The notes beneath the pieces were generated by a model. It made no database searches and was not told the origin of the DNA. It saw only the letters and a list, made by a program, of their open reading frames with translations. Shown here piece by piece: positions 51,958-60,593 of a DNA stretch of 64,000 bases. Every line of letters starts with the position of its first letter. Position 1 is the first letter of the stretch. The DNA comes from JAOUEA01 sp035249905 (GTDB lineage Bacteria; Actinomycetota; UBA4738; HRBIN12): the NCBI GenBank assembly GCA_035249905.1, contig DATFFT010000018.1, forward strand, positions 1 through 64,000, written 5' to 3'. A program made the position numbers and the translations under genes.

Positions 51958-52438
51958 ACGAGGGCCCGCCCGCCAGCTCCCCGCGGATCGCTCCAGCCGG
52001 GTAGCGCCGGTTGTGCACGTTCACGTAGTACCTCTCGGGATGGCCGATGATCCGCTCGACGAGATCCGCATCGACGCCCCGCACGCAGCCGAGCACCTGC
52101 TTGATCGTCCCGGGGAGCGGGCGCCGGGAGGAGAACAACGTCACCTTGATCGGCCCTGCAACGCCTGCCTCACCCCGATGGATGTGCGCCGCCATCGGGC
52201 GGGCGACCCTGCGCCACGACAGGTCGAAGCAGACGCGCCCCGCGGCGGCGTCCAACGTGAACGTCGCCTCTCCGTCGCCGTTGGGGTCGCCGGGCCCCGG
52301 TACCTCCTGAGCCCCGAACATCACGACGGGGCCGATCGTGTTCGACGGCCCACCGGCGAACGCCAGGCCCAGTGGTATCAGGGCGGTCAGCATCGCGACG
52401 AGCGCGATGCCCGAAGCGATCCGCGTCCGTGCGGACAT
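51956..52438 (-). CDS. CHRD-domain exported protein
   Basis: A 160-residue secreted protein: signal peptide about 1-28 (IASGIALVAMLTALIPLGLAFA), then a CHRD domain with FGAQEVPGPGDPNGDGEATF, AHIHRGEAGVAGPIKVTLF and YVNVHNRRYPAGAIRGEL, the family's core. CHRD modules occur in chordin and in many bacterial secreted proteins of unknown role. ATG 52438 has GGGAGAGGAG 9 bases upstream, better than the GTG or TTG just before it. Confidence 0.85.
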   Translation of the reverse strand: MSARTRIASGIALVAMLTALIPLGLAFAGGPSNTIGPVVMFGAQEVPGPGDPNGDGEATFTLDAAAGRVCFDLSWRRVARPMAAHIHRGEAGVAGPIKVTLFSSRRPLPGTIKQVLGCVRGVDADLVERIIGHPERYYVNVHNRRYPAGAIRGELAGGPS

Positions 52439-52540
52439 CGGCACCAACTCCTCTCCCTCTCGCCCCGCGCGATCCGAGCAGGGCTGGTGAGCGGGCAGTT
52501 CGACACCGTAGTCCTTTCGTGGAGCCCTGCGCGAATCGGC

Positions 52541-54436
52541 TCACGAGTGGGGGATCGGAATGCCGTCGGGGTCCCCATCGGCGTAGGCCGTCGGGCCATA
52601 GGCGGAGAGATCGATGTCTGCGAGCGACTCGAGGAACGTCGTGCCGAAGACGGCGGCGAACTCCTTCTGGTCGAGCAACTCCTGCTCCACGGCGCTCCGG
52701 GGGACGTACGGACCGACGTTCTGTCGGTAGCGATAGTCGGCGAGCGATGCGGCGACGTCCTCGATCGTCGCGCCGCCGTTGTCGCGCAATCGTGCGACGT
52801 TGAGGAACACCTCCGACGGCACGACTCCCTCGACGACCCCCGTCACGCTCGAGAACCGGGACTCGATGAACCGCTCGAGCTGGATCGGGTCGAGCCGAAC
52901 CCCGCCCACCGAGTCGGGAAGCGGGCACTGCCCGTGGTCGGCGGTCACGATCAGGGCGTACTCCCCGGGGAAGCGCTCGTCGAGCATGCGCTTCAGGCGG
53001 CCGAGCTGGTCGTCGACGGCTCGCAGTTGCAGTCCCGTCCATTGCGACCCCATGCCGTAGACGTGGCCCGTGTAGTCGGGCGACTTGTAGGTCGTGTAGA
53101 GCAGGCCGGCCGATCCTTCGCCGATCGGCTCGGAGTCGAACGCGGCCTCGATCACGTCGCCCTGATACGTGACGATCGGCGGCCGGCAGCACGGGGACTG
53201 TCGTCCGACGGGTTCGAACTCCGCGTCCCACCCCGGATCGTCGAACTCGTCGAGGTACCGCTGGTAGACCTCGGGTGACGGCATCGAGCCCGGCAGGCGG
53301 TAGAGCGCCGGGTTGTGAGGCTGCCACGTGGCGGAACCGTCCTCGTCCCAGAACACGCCCACCGGAAGGTCGTCGGCCGGCCTGCCGCGACCCCCGAAGC
53401 CCATCATGCCGAGATGCCAGACCTGGTACCCGATCTGGCCGACCCACGCGCCGGTCTCCTCGTGCCAGAGGTCGGACAAGGTCGGGACGAAGATGTCGGC
53501 GGGATCGGCGGCGCCGGGGTCGCGATACGCCTTGCGAACGACGCCGTCGAGGTCTCGGAGGTTGTGCCCGGTGACACCGTGCACGCCCGGGAACGCGCCG
53601 GTGCCGATCGTCGCGTGGGCGCACGCGGTCACCGCGGGGAACGACCCGGTGATCGCGTTGCGGAAGGTGGCACTCTCGCCCATCAAGGTCTTGAGGTTGG
53701 GCCAGTCGTCCGGGAAGGCGTCGAGCACGTTCCAGCCGCCGCCGTCGATCACGAACGTCACCACGACCAGGGGACGCGTTCCGGAGGTCGTCGTGAGGGG
53801 AAGCGGCGAGCCGTCTCGATCGTGGGGCCAGGCGTCGTAGCCGATCATCAGCGCGGTGGTCGGGGCCAGATCGGCGAGGGTGACACGATCCTCGGAGTCG
53901 CTGGCTGCAACGAGTCCCGGAGCGTGCACCACGAGCGGGATCCGTTGGAGATACATCCACACGCTGGCGTGGCTCGTGCGCGGATCCTGCGGCACGAGCG
54001 AGAGCGACTCCTGCGAGTAGTTCGCGCTGTTGTACGGCGCGAGCAGGAGCTGCAGGTCGCCGGCCCGGCGAGGGATGAACGTGCGGCGCACGAGCTCCAT
54101 GTACTCCGAGCCGAGGTCCGTCGCCATCGCCTCCTGCACGGGGCGGGGGTCGGGGCGGCCGAGCTTCCTGGCGGCCCAACCGATCGAAGGGCCGGCGACC
54201 GCCCATGCGAGCCCTCCGAGCCCGGCGGCGACGAGAAGGTTCCGGCGGCTCGGGTCCGACTCGGCCGCGGGCGAGCGTCCGGGGCCCCAGAGCGCGACCC
54301 CGATTGCCAGCGCGATCGTGACCAGCCCGACCGCGACTCCAAGCACCCAGGAACCGGCGAGCCCGACCGCCAGGCCGACGAGCCCGGCGAGGGCGGCGAA
54401 CACGATCAGCGCACGGAAGTCAGGGCGTCGGTCCAT
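52541..54436 (-). CDS. Alkaline phosphatase-superfamily phosphodiesterase
   Basis: A 631-residue protein of the nucleotide pyrophosphatase/phosphodiesterase type. Four N-terminal hydrophobic stretches (about 5-70) suggest membrane anchoring before the catalytic domain, which starts VVVTFVIDGGGWNVL, has the nucleophile Thr in SFPAVTACAHATIGTG, GVHGVTGHN, and the late metal ligands in VTADHGQC. The active site is predicted outside the membrane. Substrate unknown. Start ATG 54436 has GGAG 6 bases upstream; ATG 54448 would add four residues. Confidence 0.82.
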   Translation of the reverse strand: MDRRPDFRALIVFAALAGLVGLAVGLAGSWVLGVAVGLVTIALAIGVALWGPGRSPAAESDPSRRNLLVAAGLGGLAWAVAGPSIGWAARKLGRPDPRPVQEAMATDLGSEYMELVRRTFIPRRAGDLQLLLAPYNSANYSQESLSLVPQDPRTSHASVWMYLQRIPLVVHAPGLVAASDSEDRVTLADLAPTTALMIGYDAWPHDRDGSPLPLTTTSGTRPLVVVTFVIDGGGWNVLDAFPDDWPNLKTLMGESATFRNAITGSFPAVTACAHATIGTGAFPGVHGVTGHNLRDLDGVVRKAYRDPGAADPADIFVPTLSDLWHEETGAWVGQIGYQVWHLGMMGFGGRGRPADDLPVGVFWDEDGSATWQPHNPALYRLPGSMPSPEVYQRYLDEFDDPGWDAEFEPVGRQSPCCRPPIVTYQGDVIEAAFDSEPIGEGSAGLLYTTYKSPDYTGHVYGMGSQWTGLQLRAVDDQLGRLKRMLDERFPGEYALIVTADHGQCPLPDSVGGVRLDPIQLERFIESRFSSVTGVVEGVVPSEVFLNVARLRDNGGATIEDVAASLADYRYRQNVGPYVPRSAVEQELLDQKEFAAVFGTTFLESLADIDLSAYGPTAYADGDPDGIPIPHS

Positions 54437-54515
54437 GGATGTCTCCATGTTCCCAGAGGCCTGGCTGCCGGTGCGGAAGGCGCGTGTGGCTTTCCCGTTG
54501 CGGGGGAGCCTGAGG

Positions 54516-55709
54516 TCAGGTGCGCTTGCGCTCGAGGTCCAGGAAGGGGAGCGGCACGACGGTCGCGGCGACCTTGCCGCGCTCCCCCTCGACGCTCCAC
54601 TCGACGCTGAGACGCGTGCCGGCCTTCGCGTGTTTCCGGTCGACCGAGCCGAGGCCCACCATCTTCTTGATCGTCGTGCCCCACGTGATCGAGGTGGCGC
54701 GGCCGACCTGCTTCCCCTCCTTGTAGACCGGAACCGGAGCCCGGTGCACGAACGGGCTGATCGCCGGGGCCTGCCCGTGCTTGGCGTACATGCGCTCGAT
54801 GCCGAGCCAGTCCAGCTCGAGGCCCACCAGTCGGCGCTCTGGCCCCCCGGCCGCGTGCTCGGCCCGCAACGCTCGGCGTCCCGTGAACCCGGCGCCCGCG
54901 CCGAGGTCGACGAGGGAAGCGAAGCCGAGCTCGAACGGCGAGTACTGCTGTTCGGGCGCGACCGCGTGGCGCGCGCTCGTGTACTCCGCCTCGATCAGGA
55001 TCAGCCCGGCTTCCACCCTCGCGACGTCCATCGCGTCGATGCCGACCGGGAAGATGCCGTAGCGCTCGCCGACATCGAAGAGCTCGTCCCAGACCGGCAG
55101 GGCCTCGTCGGCCGCCATCCAGAGCTCGTAGCCACGATCGCCGGTGTAGCCGGTGCGGGTGACGTCGACCGCGACCCCGCCGATCTCGGTCGCGCGTCGG
55201 CCGAAGTACTTCAGATCGGTCCAGTCCTGCCGGGTCGCGTCCTGCAGCACCTCTCGGCTGAGCCGGCCCTGCAGGGCGAGCGCGGCGGTCCGGTCGGTGA
55301 CGTCGTCGATCTCGACGTCGAGGCCGGTCGCGTTCAGCATGAACCAGCGGTAGCTGGGGTCGGCGGCGGTGACGCGGTAGGTCGTCTCGTCGAGGCGCGC
55401 GATCGTGCCGTCGTCGAGGACCTTGCCCTCCTCGTCGCACCACGGGGAGTAGAAGACGCGGTCGACGCGGAGCTTCGTCATGTCGCGGGTCATCACGCGG
55501 TCGAGCAGGCGCTGCGCGTCGGGCCCGGAGACCAGGTACTTGTAGAGCGGGCTGACGTCGATCACCGCGGCGGCCTCGCGGATCGCGCTGTACTCGATGT
55601 CGTGGAAGTCGGCGTAGACCGGAACCGAGAGGTAGCCCGACCACTCACCCCACGCCATCTTCGTGTTCAGCGCCTCCTGGCGCGGGAAGAACGCGGTGGG
55701 CACGCTCAC
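54516..55709 (-). CDS. GcvT-like aminomethyltransferase family protein
   Basis: A 397-residue protein of the glycine cleavage T-protein fold: AAAVIDVSPLYKYLVSGPDA, VTRTGYTGDRGYELWM, GIDAMDVARVEAGLI, and a C-terminal oligonucleotide-fold-like part (KAGTRLSVEW). The folate-binding landmarks fit. Lone GcvT homologues without gcvH or gcvP nearby often act in one-carbon demethylation rather than glycine cleavage; no other gcv gene is in this window. GTG start has AGGAGG ten bases upstream. Confidence 0.8.
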   Translation of the reverse strand: MSVPTAFFPRQEALNTKMAWGEWSGYLSVPVYADFHDIEYSAIREAAAVIDVSPLYKYLVSGPDAQRLLDRVMTRDMTKLRVDRVFYSPWCDEEGKVLDDGTIARLDETTYRVTAADPSYRWFMLNATGLDVEIDDVTDRTAALALQGRLSREVLQDATRQDWTDLKYFGRRATEIGGVAVDVTRTGYTGDRGYELWMAADEALPVWDELFDVGERYGIFPVGIDAMDVARVEAGLILIEAEYTSARHAVAPEQQYSPFELGFASLVDLGAGAGFTGRRALRAEHAAGGPERRLVGLELDWLGIERMYAKHGQAPAISPFVHRAPVPVYKEGKQVGRATSITWGTTIKKMVGLGSVDRKHAKAGTRLSVEWSVEGERGKVAATVVPLPFLDLERKRT

Positions 55710-55797
55710 TGGTGCTGACCTCCTGGACGGGACGACGACCGGCAGCCTACCGGTCGGTCGCCGCGGCGGCGCCGACCACCGGTCAGCGGAACGCGCG

Positions 55798-55826
55798 TTG
55801 ACCCATCTCTCCTTGCGGCGTAGTGT
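55798..55826 (+). promoter_or_regulatory. Promoter of META lipoprotein operon
   Basis: TTGACC (55798-55803), a 17-base spacer and TAGTGT (55821-55826), then 6 bases to the ATG at 55833. This is the best consensus promoter seen and supports a leaderless start for the NhaC/arginine gene cluster. Confidence 0.65.
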
Positions 55827-55832
55827 TCATCG

Positions 55833-56264
55833 ATGGATCGGAGGGCCTTCCTTCGCCACCTGATGGTCACATCGAGCGCCTCGGCGCTCGTGCTCCTCGC
55901 GGCGTGCGACGGGGGAACCTCGGGGCTCGCAGGGCCGACCTGGCGATGGACGACCCTGACCGAGAACGCCCCGTTGGTTCGATCCGACGTGGCGGATCCC
56001 AGCCGCTACACCCTGACGCTGCGTGAGGACGGATCGTTCCAGGCGGTGGCCGACTGCAACACGGTGAACGGGACGTTCGAGACCTCCGACGACGAGATCA
56101 CGTTGTCGATGGGCGCGAGCACGCTGGCGGCGTGCCCCGAGGGCTCACGGTCCGACGAGTACATCAACCTCCTCCGTTCGGTGAGCAGCTATAACGTCGA
56201 CGGCGACCATCTGAGCCTCTACCTGTCGAACGCGGCCGGCAGGCTGGCGTTCACGGCGGACTGA
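55833..56264 (+). CDS. META-domain lipoprotein
   Basis: A 143-residue lipoprotein. The signal peptide ends in the lipobox LLAAC (Cys about residue 25) and is preceded by an RRAF twin arginine. A META/HslJ domain follows: TWRWTTLTE, YTLTLREDGSFQAVADCNTVNGTFE, LAACPEGSRSDEYINLL. META proteins are linked to resistance to heat or chemicals in Enterobacteria; here it stands first in the antiporter-arginine deiminase cluster. It is leaderless. Confidence 0.82.
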   Translation: MDRRAFLRHLMVTSSASALVLLAACDGGTSGLAGPTWRWTTLTENAPLVRSDVADPSRYTLTLREDGSFQAVADCNTVNGTFETSDDEITLSMGASTLAACPEGSRSDEYINLLRSVSSYNVDGDHLSLYLSNAAGRLAFTAD

Positions 56265-56267
56265 ACG

Positions 56268-57755
56268 GTGCGTCGACCGATCCGTGATCCATCGCTCTCG
56301 GACGCCGTCGTCCCCCTCGTCACGCTGGCAGGGCTGATCGCGGGATCGCTCGCCTTGTTCGGCCTCGACGCGCTCGACGGGCCGATCCAGGTGGCCTTGG
56401 TGATGTCGGCGCTGGTCGCAGGCCTCATCGCCTTGAAGAACGGACACACGTGGGAGGACGTCGAGCACGCGGGTCGAGGCGCCCTCTCCTCGGTCACGAG
56501 CGCGATCTTCATCCTGTTGGCCGTCGGCGCCCTGATCGGCGTCTGGAACCTCTCGGGAACGATCCCGACGCTCGTCTACTACGGCATCCAGATCCTGTCG
56601 CCGACCTGGTACTTCGCCGCCACGGCGTTGATCTGCGGTGTGATCGCGCTGAGCATCGGCAGTTCCTGGACCACGGCCGGCACGATCGGGGTCGGGCTCG
56701 TCGGTGTCGCCGCGATGCTGGGCGTCTCCACCGCGATCACCGCGGGGGCGGTGATCTCCGGTGCCTATCTGGGGGACAAGCTCTCACCGCTCTCCGAGAC
56801 GACCGTGCTCACGGCGCAGATCGCGGGCGTGGACGTGCATCAGCATGTGAAGCGTCAGGCCTGGACCTCGGTCCCCGCCTTCCTCATCGCGCTCACCGCG
56901 TTCGCGATCCTCGGGCCCGTCACGGGCGCCGACGTCGACGACGAGGTCTCGAGCGCGATCGAGCTGACGAAGCTCGGGGACATCTTCCACATCACGCCGC
57001 TGAACCTGCTGCCGCTGGTCCTGCTCGCGATCCTCTCGATCCGGAAGGTCCCTGCGACCCTCGCGCTCACGGCGTCCACGCTGTTCGCGGGCGTGCTGGG
57101 TGCGTTCCTGCAACCGTCGGTGATGAGCAGCTTCGTGGCAGGGGAAGCGGGCCCGATCGTGGACGCGATCAAGGGGATCTGGCTGGCGATGGCGAACGGC
57201 TTCTCGATCGACTCCGGCATCGGAGAGATCGATCGGCTGCTCTCGCGGGGCGGCATGGACAGCATGCTCCCGACGCTCTGGCTCATCATCGGAGCCGTGA
57301 CCTTCGGGGCCATCCTCGAGCAGTTCGGGCTGATCTCGAGACTGATCGACCCGATGATCGCGGCCGCCACGAGCACGGGCCGGCTCTTCGCGACGGTCTT
57401 CGCCTGCGCGTTCGGGCTCAACCTCGTCGCCGGCGATCAGTACATCGCGCTCGTGCTGCCGTCGAAGATCTTCCGGGTCGAGTTCCAGCGCCGGGGGTTG
57501 GCGCCGACGAACCTCTCCCGCCTGACAGCGGACAGCGGAACGGTGACGTCGCCGCTGGTGCCGTGGAACTCGTGCGGCGCCTACATGAGCGCCGTGCTCG
57601 GCGTGCCGACGCTCCTCTACGTCCCCTACGCGATCTTCAGCTACGCGAGCCCGGCTCTCAGCGTGCTCTACGGAGCGACGGGCTTCCGTATCGAGGAGGT
57701 CGAGCCAGCGCCCACGCACGATCCGGCCACCGACACGGAGAAGGAGCACCGATGA
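56268..57755 (+). CDS. NhaC-family Na+/H+ antiporter
   Basis: A 495-residue integral membrane protein with about 12 helices. IALSIGSSWTTAGTIGVGLV and GAVISGAYLGDKLSPLSETTVL match NhaC (Na+/H+ or Na+-malate/lactate antiporter) hallmarks, as does TADSGTVTSPLVPWNSCGAY near the end. It exchanges sodium for protons across the inner membrane. GTG 56268 is only 3 bases after the lipoprotein stop, and its stop overlaps the APC permease start (ATGA). The link to arginine deiminase suggests a role in pH or salt adaptation. Confidence 0.88.
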   Translation: MRRPIRDPSLSDAVVPLVTLAGLIAGSLALFGLDALDGPIQVALVMSALVAGLIALKNGHTWEDVEHAGRGALSSVTSAIFILLAVGALIGVWNLSGTIPTLVYYGIQILSPTWYFAATALICGVIALSIGSSWTTAGTIGVGLVGVAAMLGVSTAITAGAVISGAYLGDKLSPLSETTVLTAQIAGVDVHQHVKRQAWTSVPAFLIALTAFAILGPVTGADVDDEVSSAIELTKLGDIFHITPLNLLPLVLLAILSIRKVPATLALTASTLFAGVLGAFLQPSVMSSFVAGEAGPIVDAIKGIWLAMANGFSIDSGIGEIDRLLSRGGMDSMLPTLWLIIGAVTFGAILEQFGLISRLIDPMIAAATSTGRLFATVFACAFGLNLVAGDQYIALVLPSKIFRVEFQRRGLAPTNLSRLTADSGTVTSPLVPWNSCGAYMSAVLGVPTLLYVPYAIFSYASPALSVLYGATGFRIEEVEPAPTHDPATDTEKEHR

Positions 57756-59206
57756 GCGACGTCACGGTTCGCGACACCGACACTCCGGCATCGACCCCGG
57801 CGAAGCTCAGCATGCTCACGCTCGCCGGGATGGTCGTCGGGGGGATGGTCGGAGCGGGCGTGTTCTCCCTCCCCGCGCGCTTCGGTGTCGCCACCGGGAT
57901 CTTCGGATCGTTGATCGCCTGGGCGGTGGCGGGGACGGGCATGCTGATGCTGGCCTTCGTCTTCCAGAACCTCGCGATCCGCAAGCCGGATCTCGACTCG
58001 GGCGTCTTCATCTACGCCAAGGCGGGGTTCGGCGACTACGTGGGCTTCAACTCTGCGATCGGCTTCTGGTCGAGCGCGGCAGCGGGCAACGCGTTCTACT
58101 GGGTCTTCATCACGGCGACGCTCGGAGCGTTCTTCGAGGGCTTCGGCGACGGGGACACCGCGCTCGCGATCGCCGTGTCGACGGTCGGGGTCTGGTTGTT
58201 CCACGCGCTGATCGCCAGGGGCGTGCGCGACGCGGCGATCATCAATCGGATCGTCACGATCCTGAAGATCATGCCGATCCTCGTCTTCATCGTGGTGCTA
58301 CTGATCTCGTTCGACGCGGGGGTCTTCAGCGACAACTTCTTCTCCTACGACCTCGGAGGGTTGGGTCAGCAGGTGAAGGACACGATGCTGATCACGACCT
58401 TCGTGTTCCTGGGCATCGAAGGAGCGAGCGTCTACTCGCGGTACGCGAAGCGTCGCAAGGACGTCGGTCGCGCCACGGTGCTCGGGTTCCTGAGCGTGCT
58501 CTCGATCTTCGCGCTGGTCACGCTCTCCAGCTACGCGGTGATGCCTCGCGCCGAGATCGCGGGCGTCCGCCAACCGTCGATGGTCGGCGTCTTCGAGTCC
58601 GTCGTGGGGCCGTGGGGCGAATGGTTCATCAGCGCGGGGGTGATCATCTCGGTCCTGGGGGCCTACCTCGCCTGGACCTTGATGGCCGCCGAGGTCATGT
58701 ACATGCCGGCTCACAACGAGGACTTCCCGTCCTTCCTGGGCAGGGAGAACGACCACGGCACGCCGATCACGGCCCTCGTGGTGACTTCGATCGCGGTGCA
58801 GTTGCTGCTCGTCGCGACGTTCCTCGTGACCGACGCACTGAACTTCATGCTCGACCTGTGCGCGAGCCTGGCGCTGCTGCCGTACTTCCTGGCCGCGGCC
58901 TACGCGTTGAAGATCTCCCTGACCGGCGAGGGGTACGGCGAGGACGAGGAGCGGAGGCGGCGCACCGAGACGATCGTCGCCGGTGCGGCCACCGTGTACA
59001 CGCTCTTCCTCTTCGTGGCCGCCGGGCTCGACTTCCTGTTGTTGTCCTGCGTCATCCTGGCGCCGGCCTCGCTGCTCTACGTCAAGGCACGGAGCGAGCG
59101 AGGGAGGCGGTTGTTCACCCCGACCGAGGTGGGGCTCCTCGTGGTCATCCTGGCCGCGGGCGTCCTCGGTGTGATCGGTCTGTCCACGGGCCGGATCGCG
59201 ATCTAA
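57752..59206 (+). CDS. APC-superfamily basic amino acid antiporter (ArcD-like)
   Basis: A 484-residue protein with about 12 helices: TLAGMVVGGMVGAGVFSLPARF is the APC signature for substrate binding, FVFLGIEGASVYSRYAKRRKDVG the second conserved segment. It matches arginine/ornithine exchangers of the ArcD type in the APC superfamily. With arginine deiminase next to it, arginine import coupled to export of citrulline or ornithine is likely. Start ATG overlaps the antiporter stop. Confidence 0.85.
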   Translation: MSDVTVRDTDTPASTPAKLSMLTLAGMVVGGMVGAGVFSLPARFGVATGIFGSLIAWAVAGTGMLMLAFVFQNLAIRKPDLDSGVFIYAKAGFGDYVGFNSAIGFWSSAAAGNAFYWVFITATLGAFFEGFGDGDTALAIAVSTVGVWLFHALIARGVRDAAIINRIVTILKIMPILVFIVVLLISFDAGVFSDNFFSYDLGGLGQQVKDTMLITTFVFLGIEGASVYSRYAKRRKDVGRATVLGFLSVLSIFALVTLSSYAVMPRAEIAGVRQPSMVGVFESVVGPWGEWFISAGVIISVLGAYLAWTLMAAEVMYMPAHNEDFPSFLGRENDHGTPITALVVTSIAVQLLLVATFLVTDALNFMLDLCASLALLPYFLAAAYALKISLTGEGYGEDEERRRRTETIVAGAATVYTLFLFVAAGLDFLLLSCVILAPASLLYVKARSERGRRLFTPTEVGLLVVILAAGVLGVIGLSTGRIAI

Positions 59207-59220
59207 CGGAAGGAGACGAT

Positions 59221-60474
59221 GTGACGGACCCCGTCCCGATCACCCACGGCGTGCACTCGGAGGTCGGCAGACTGCGCAAGGTGCTGGTCTGCGCTCCGGG
59301 GCTCGCGCACCGGCGTCTGACGCCGTCGAACTCCGACGACCTGCTCTTCGACGACGTGTTGTGGGTCGAGAACGCCCAACGCGATCACGCGGCGTTCGTG
59401 AGCGACCTCCGAGCGCGCGGCGTCGAGGTCGTCGAGCTGCACGAGCTGCTGGCCGAGACGATGGCGATGCCCGAGGCGAAGGCCTGGCTCCTGGATCGCA
59501 AGGTCGTGGCCAACGAGGTGGGTCTGGGACTGCTCGAGAGCACCCGTGCCTTCCTGGACTCGCTCGGCCCGCGCGAGCTGGCCGAGTACCTGATCGGCGG
59601 ACTGGCGACGTCGGATCTGCCCGAGGACTTCCGGACCGACTACGTGGCGCTGGCCCAGGAATCCACGGGTGTCCGCGAGTACCTGATGCCCCCGTTGCCG
59701 AACACGCTGTTCACGCGAGACACCACGTGTTGGCTCTACGGGGGCCTCACCCTGAACCCGCTGTTCTGGCCCGCACGTCACGACGAGACGCTCCTGATGA
59801 AGGCCGTCTACACGTTCCATCCGGGCTACACGGACTCGACGATCTGGTGGGGGGATCCGGAGCTGGACTGGGGTCTGGCGACGTTCGAAGGCGGCGACAT
59901 CATGCCGGTGGGCACCGGCGTGGTGCTGATGGGCATGAGCGAGCGCACCTCGCGGCAAGCGATCACCCAGGTGGCGGCGGCGCTGTTCTCGGCCGAGGCC
60001 GCCGACCGAGTGGTGGTCGCCGGCATGCCGAAGCTCCGCTCGGCGATGCACCTGGACACGGTGTTCACGTTCGCCGATCGAGATCTCGTGACGCTGTACC
60101 CATCGATCATGGACGGGGTCCACACGTTCTCGCTGCGTCCCGCCGACGCGCCGCCCGGGCTGGAGGTCACCGACGAAGGCGAGCGGAGGTTCGTCGACGT
60201 GGTGGCCGAAGCGTTGGGGCTGCGGGAGCTCCGCGTGGTCGAGACGGGAGGGGACGTCTACGAGTCTGAGCGGCAGCAGTGGGACAGCGGGAACAACGCC
60301 GTCGCCGTCGAACCCGGGGTCGTGTTCATGTACGACCGCAATACGTTGACGAACTCGCTGCTGCGCGAGGCCGGGGTCGACGTGATCGAGATCGTCGGGG
60401 CGGAGCTGGGCCGAGGCCGTGGAGGTGGCCACTGCATGACGTGCCCGATCGCCCGCGACCCCGTCGACTTCTAG
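59221..60474 (+). CDS. arcA: Arginine deiminase
   Basis: A 417-residue arginine deiminase. The catalytic motifs are intact: NTLFTRDTT, FEGGDIMPVG, MHLDTVFTF and GGGHCMTCPI (nucleophile Cys about residue 405). It hydrolyses arginine to citrulline and ammonia. The genes arcB and arcC for ATP formation are not nearby. GTG has GGAAGGAG just before. A weak hairpin lies after the stop (60492-60511: AGGGCC/GGCCCT). Confidence 0.95.
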   Translation: MTDPVPITHGVHSEVGRLRKVLVCAPGLAHRRLTPSNSDDLLFDDVLWVENAQRDHAAFVSDLRARGVEVVELHELLAETMAMPEAKAWLLDRKVVANEVGLGLLESTRAFLDSLGPRELAEYLIGGLATSDLPEDFRTDYVALAQESTGVREYLMPPLPNTLFTRDTTCWLYGGLTLNPLFWPARHDETLLMKAVYTFHPGYTDSTIWWGDPELDWGLATFEGGDIMPVGTGVVLMGMSERTSRQAITQVAAALFSAEAADRVVVAGMPKLRSAMHLDTVFTFADRDLVTLYPSIMDGVHTFSLRPADAPPGLEVTDEGERRFVDVVAEALGLRELRVVETGGDVYESERQQWDSGNNAVAVEPGVVFMYDRNTLTNSLLREAGVDVIEIVGAELGRGRGGGHCMTCPIARDPVDF

Positions 60475-60523
60475 GCGCTGACTTCAGGTCAAGGGCCCGT
60501 TGGCTGGCCCTGAGGCCCGCGAC

Positions 60524-60529
60524 TAGCAT
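60524..60529 (+). promoter_or_regulatory. -10 box for the FAD oxidoreductase pair
   Basis: TAGCAT lies about 64 bases before the ATG at 60594. The leader has GGAGG 6-10 bases before the start. No other feature is seen in this 119-base gap. Confidence 0.4.
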
Positions 60530-60593
60530 GCCGACGACGGCTGCACGGCGCGGCTGAACAGCACGTCAACCCTTCAGCGACGGAGGATCTTCG

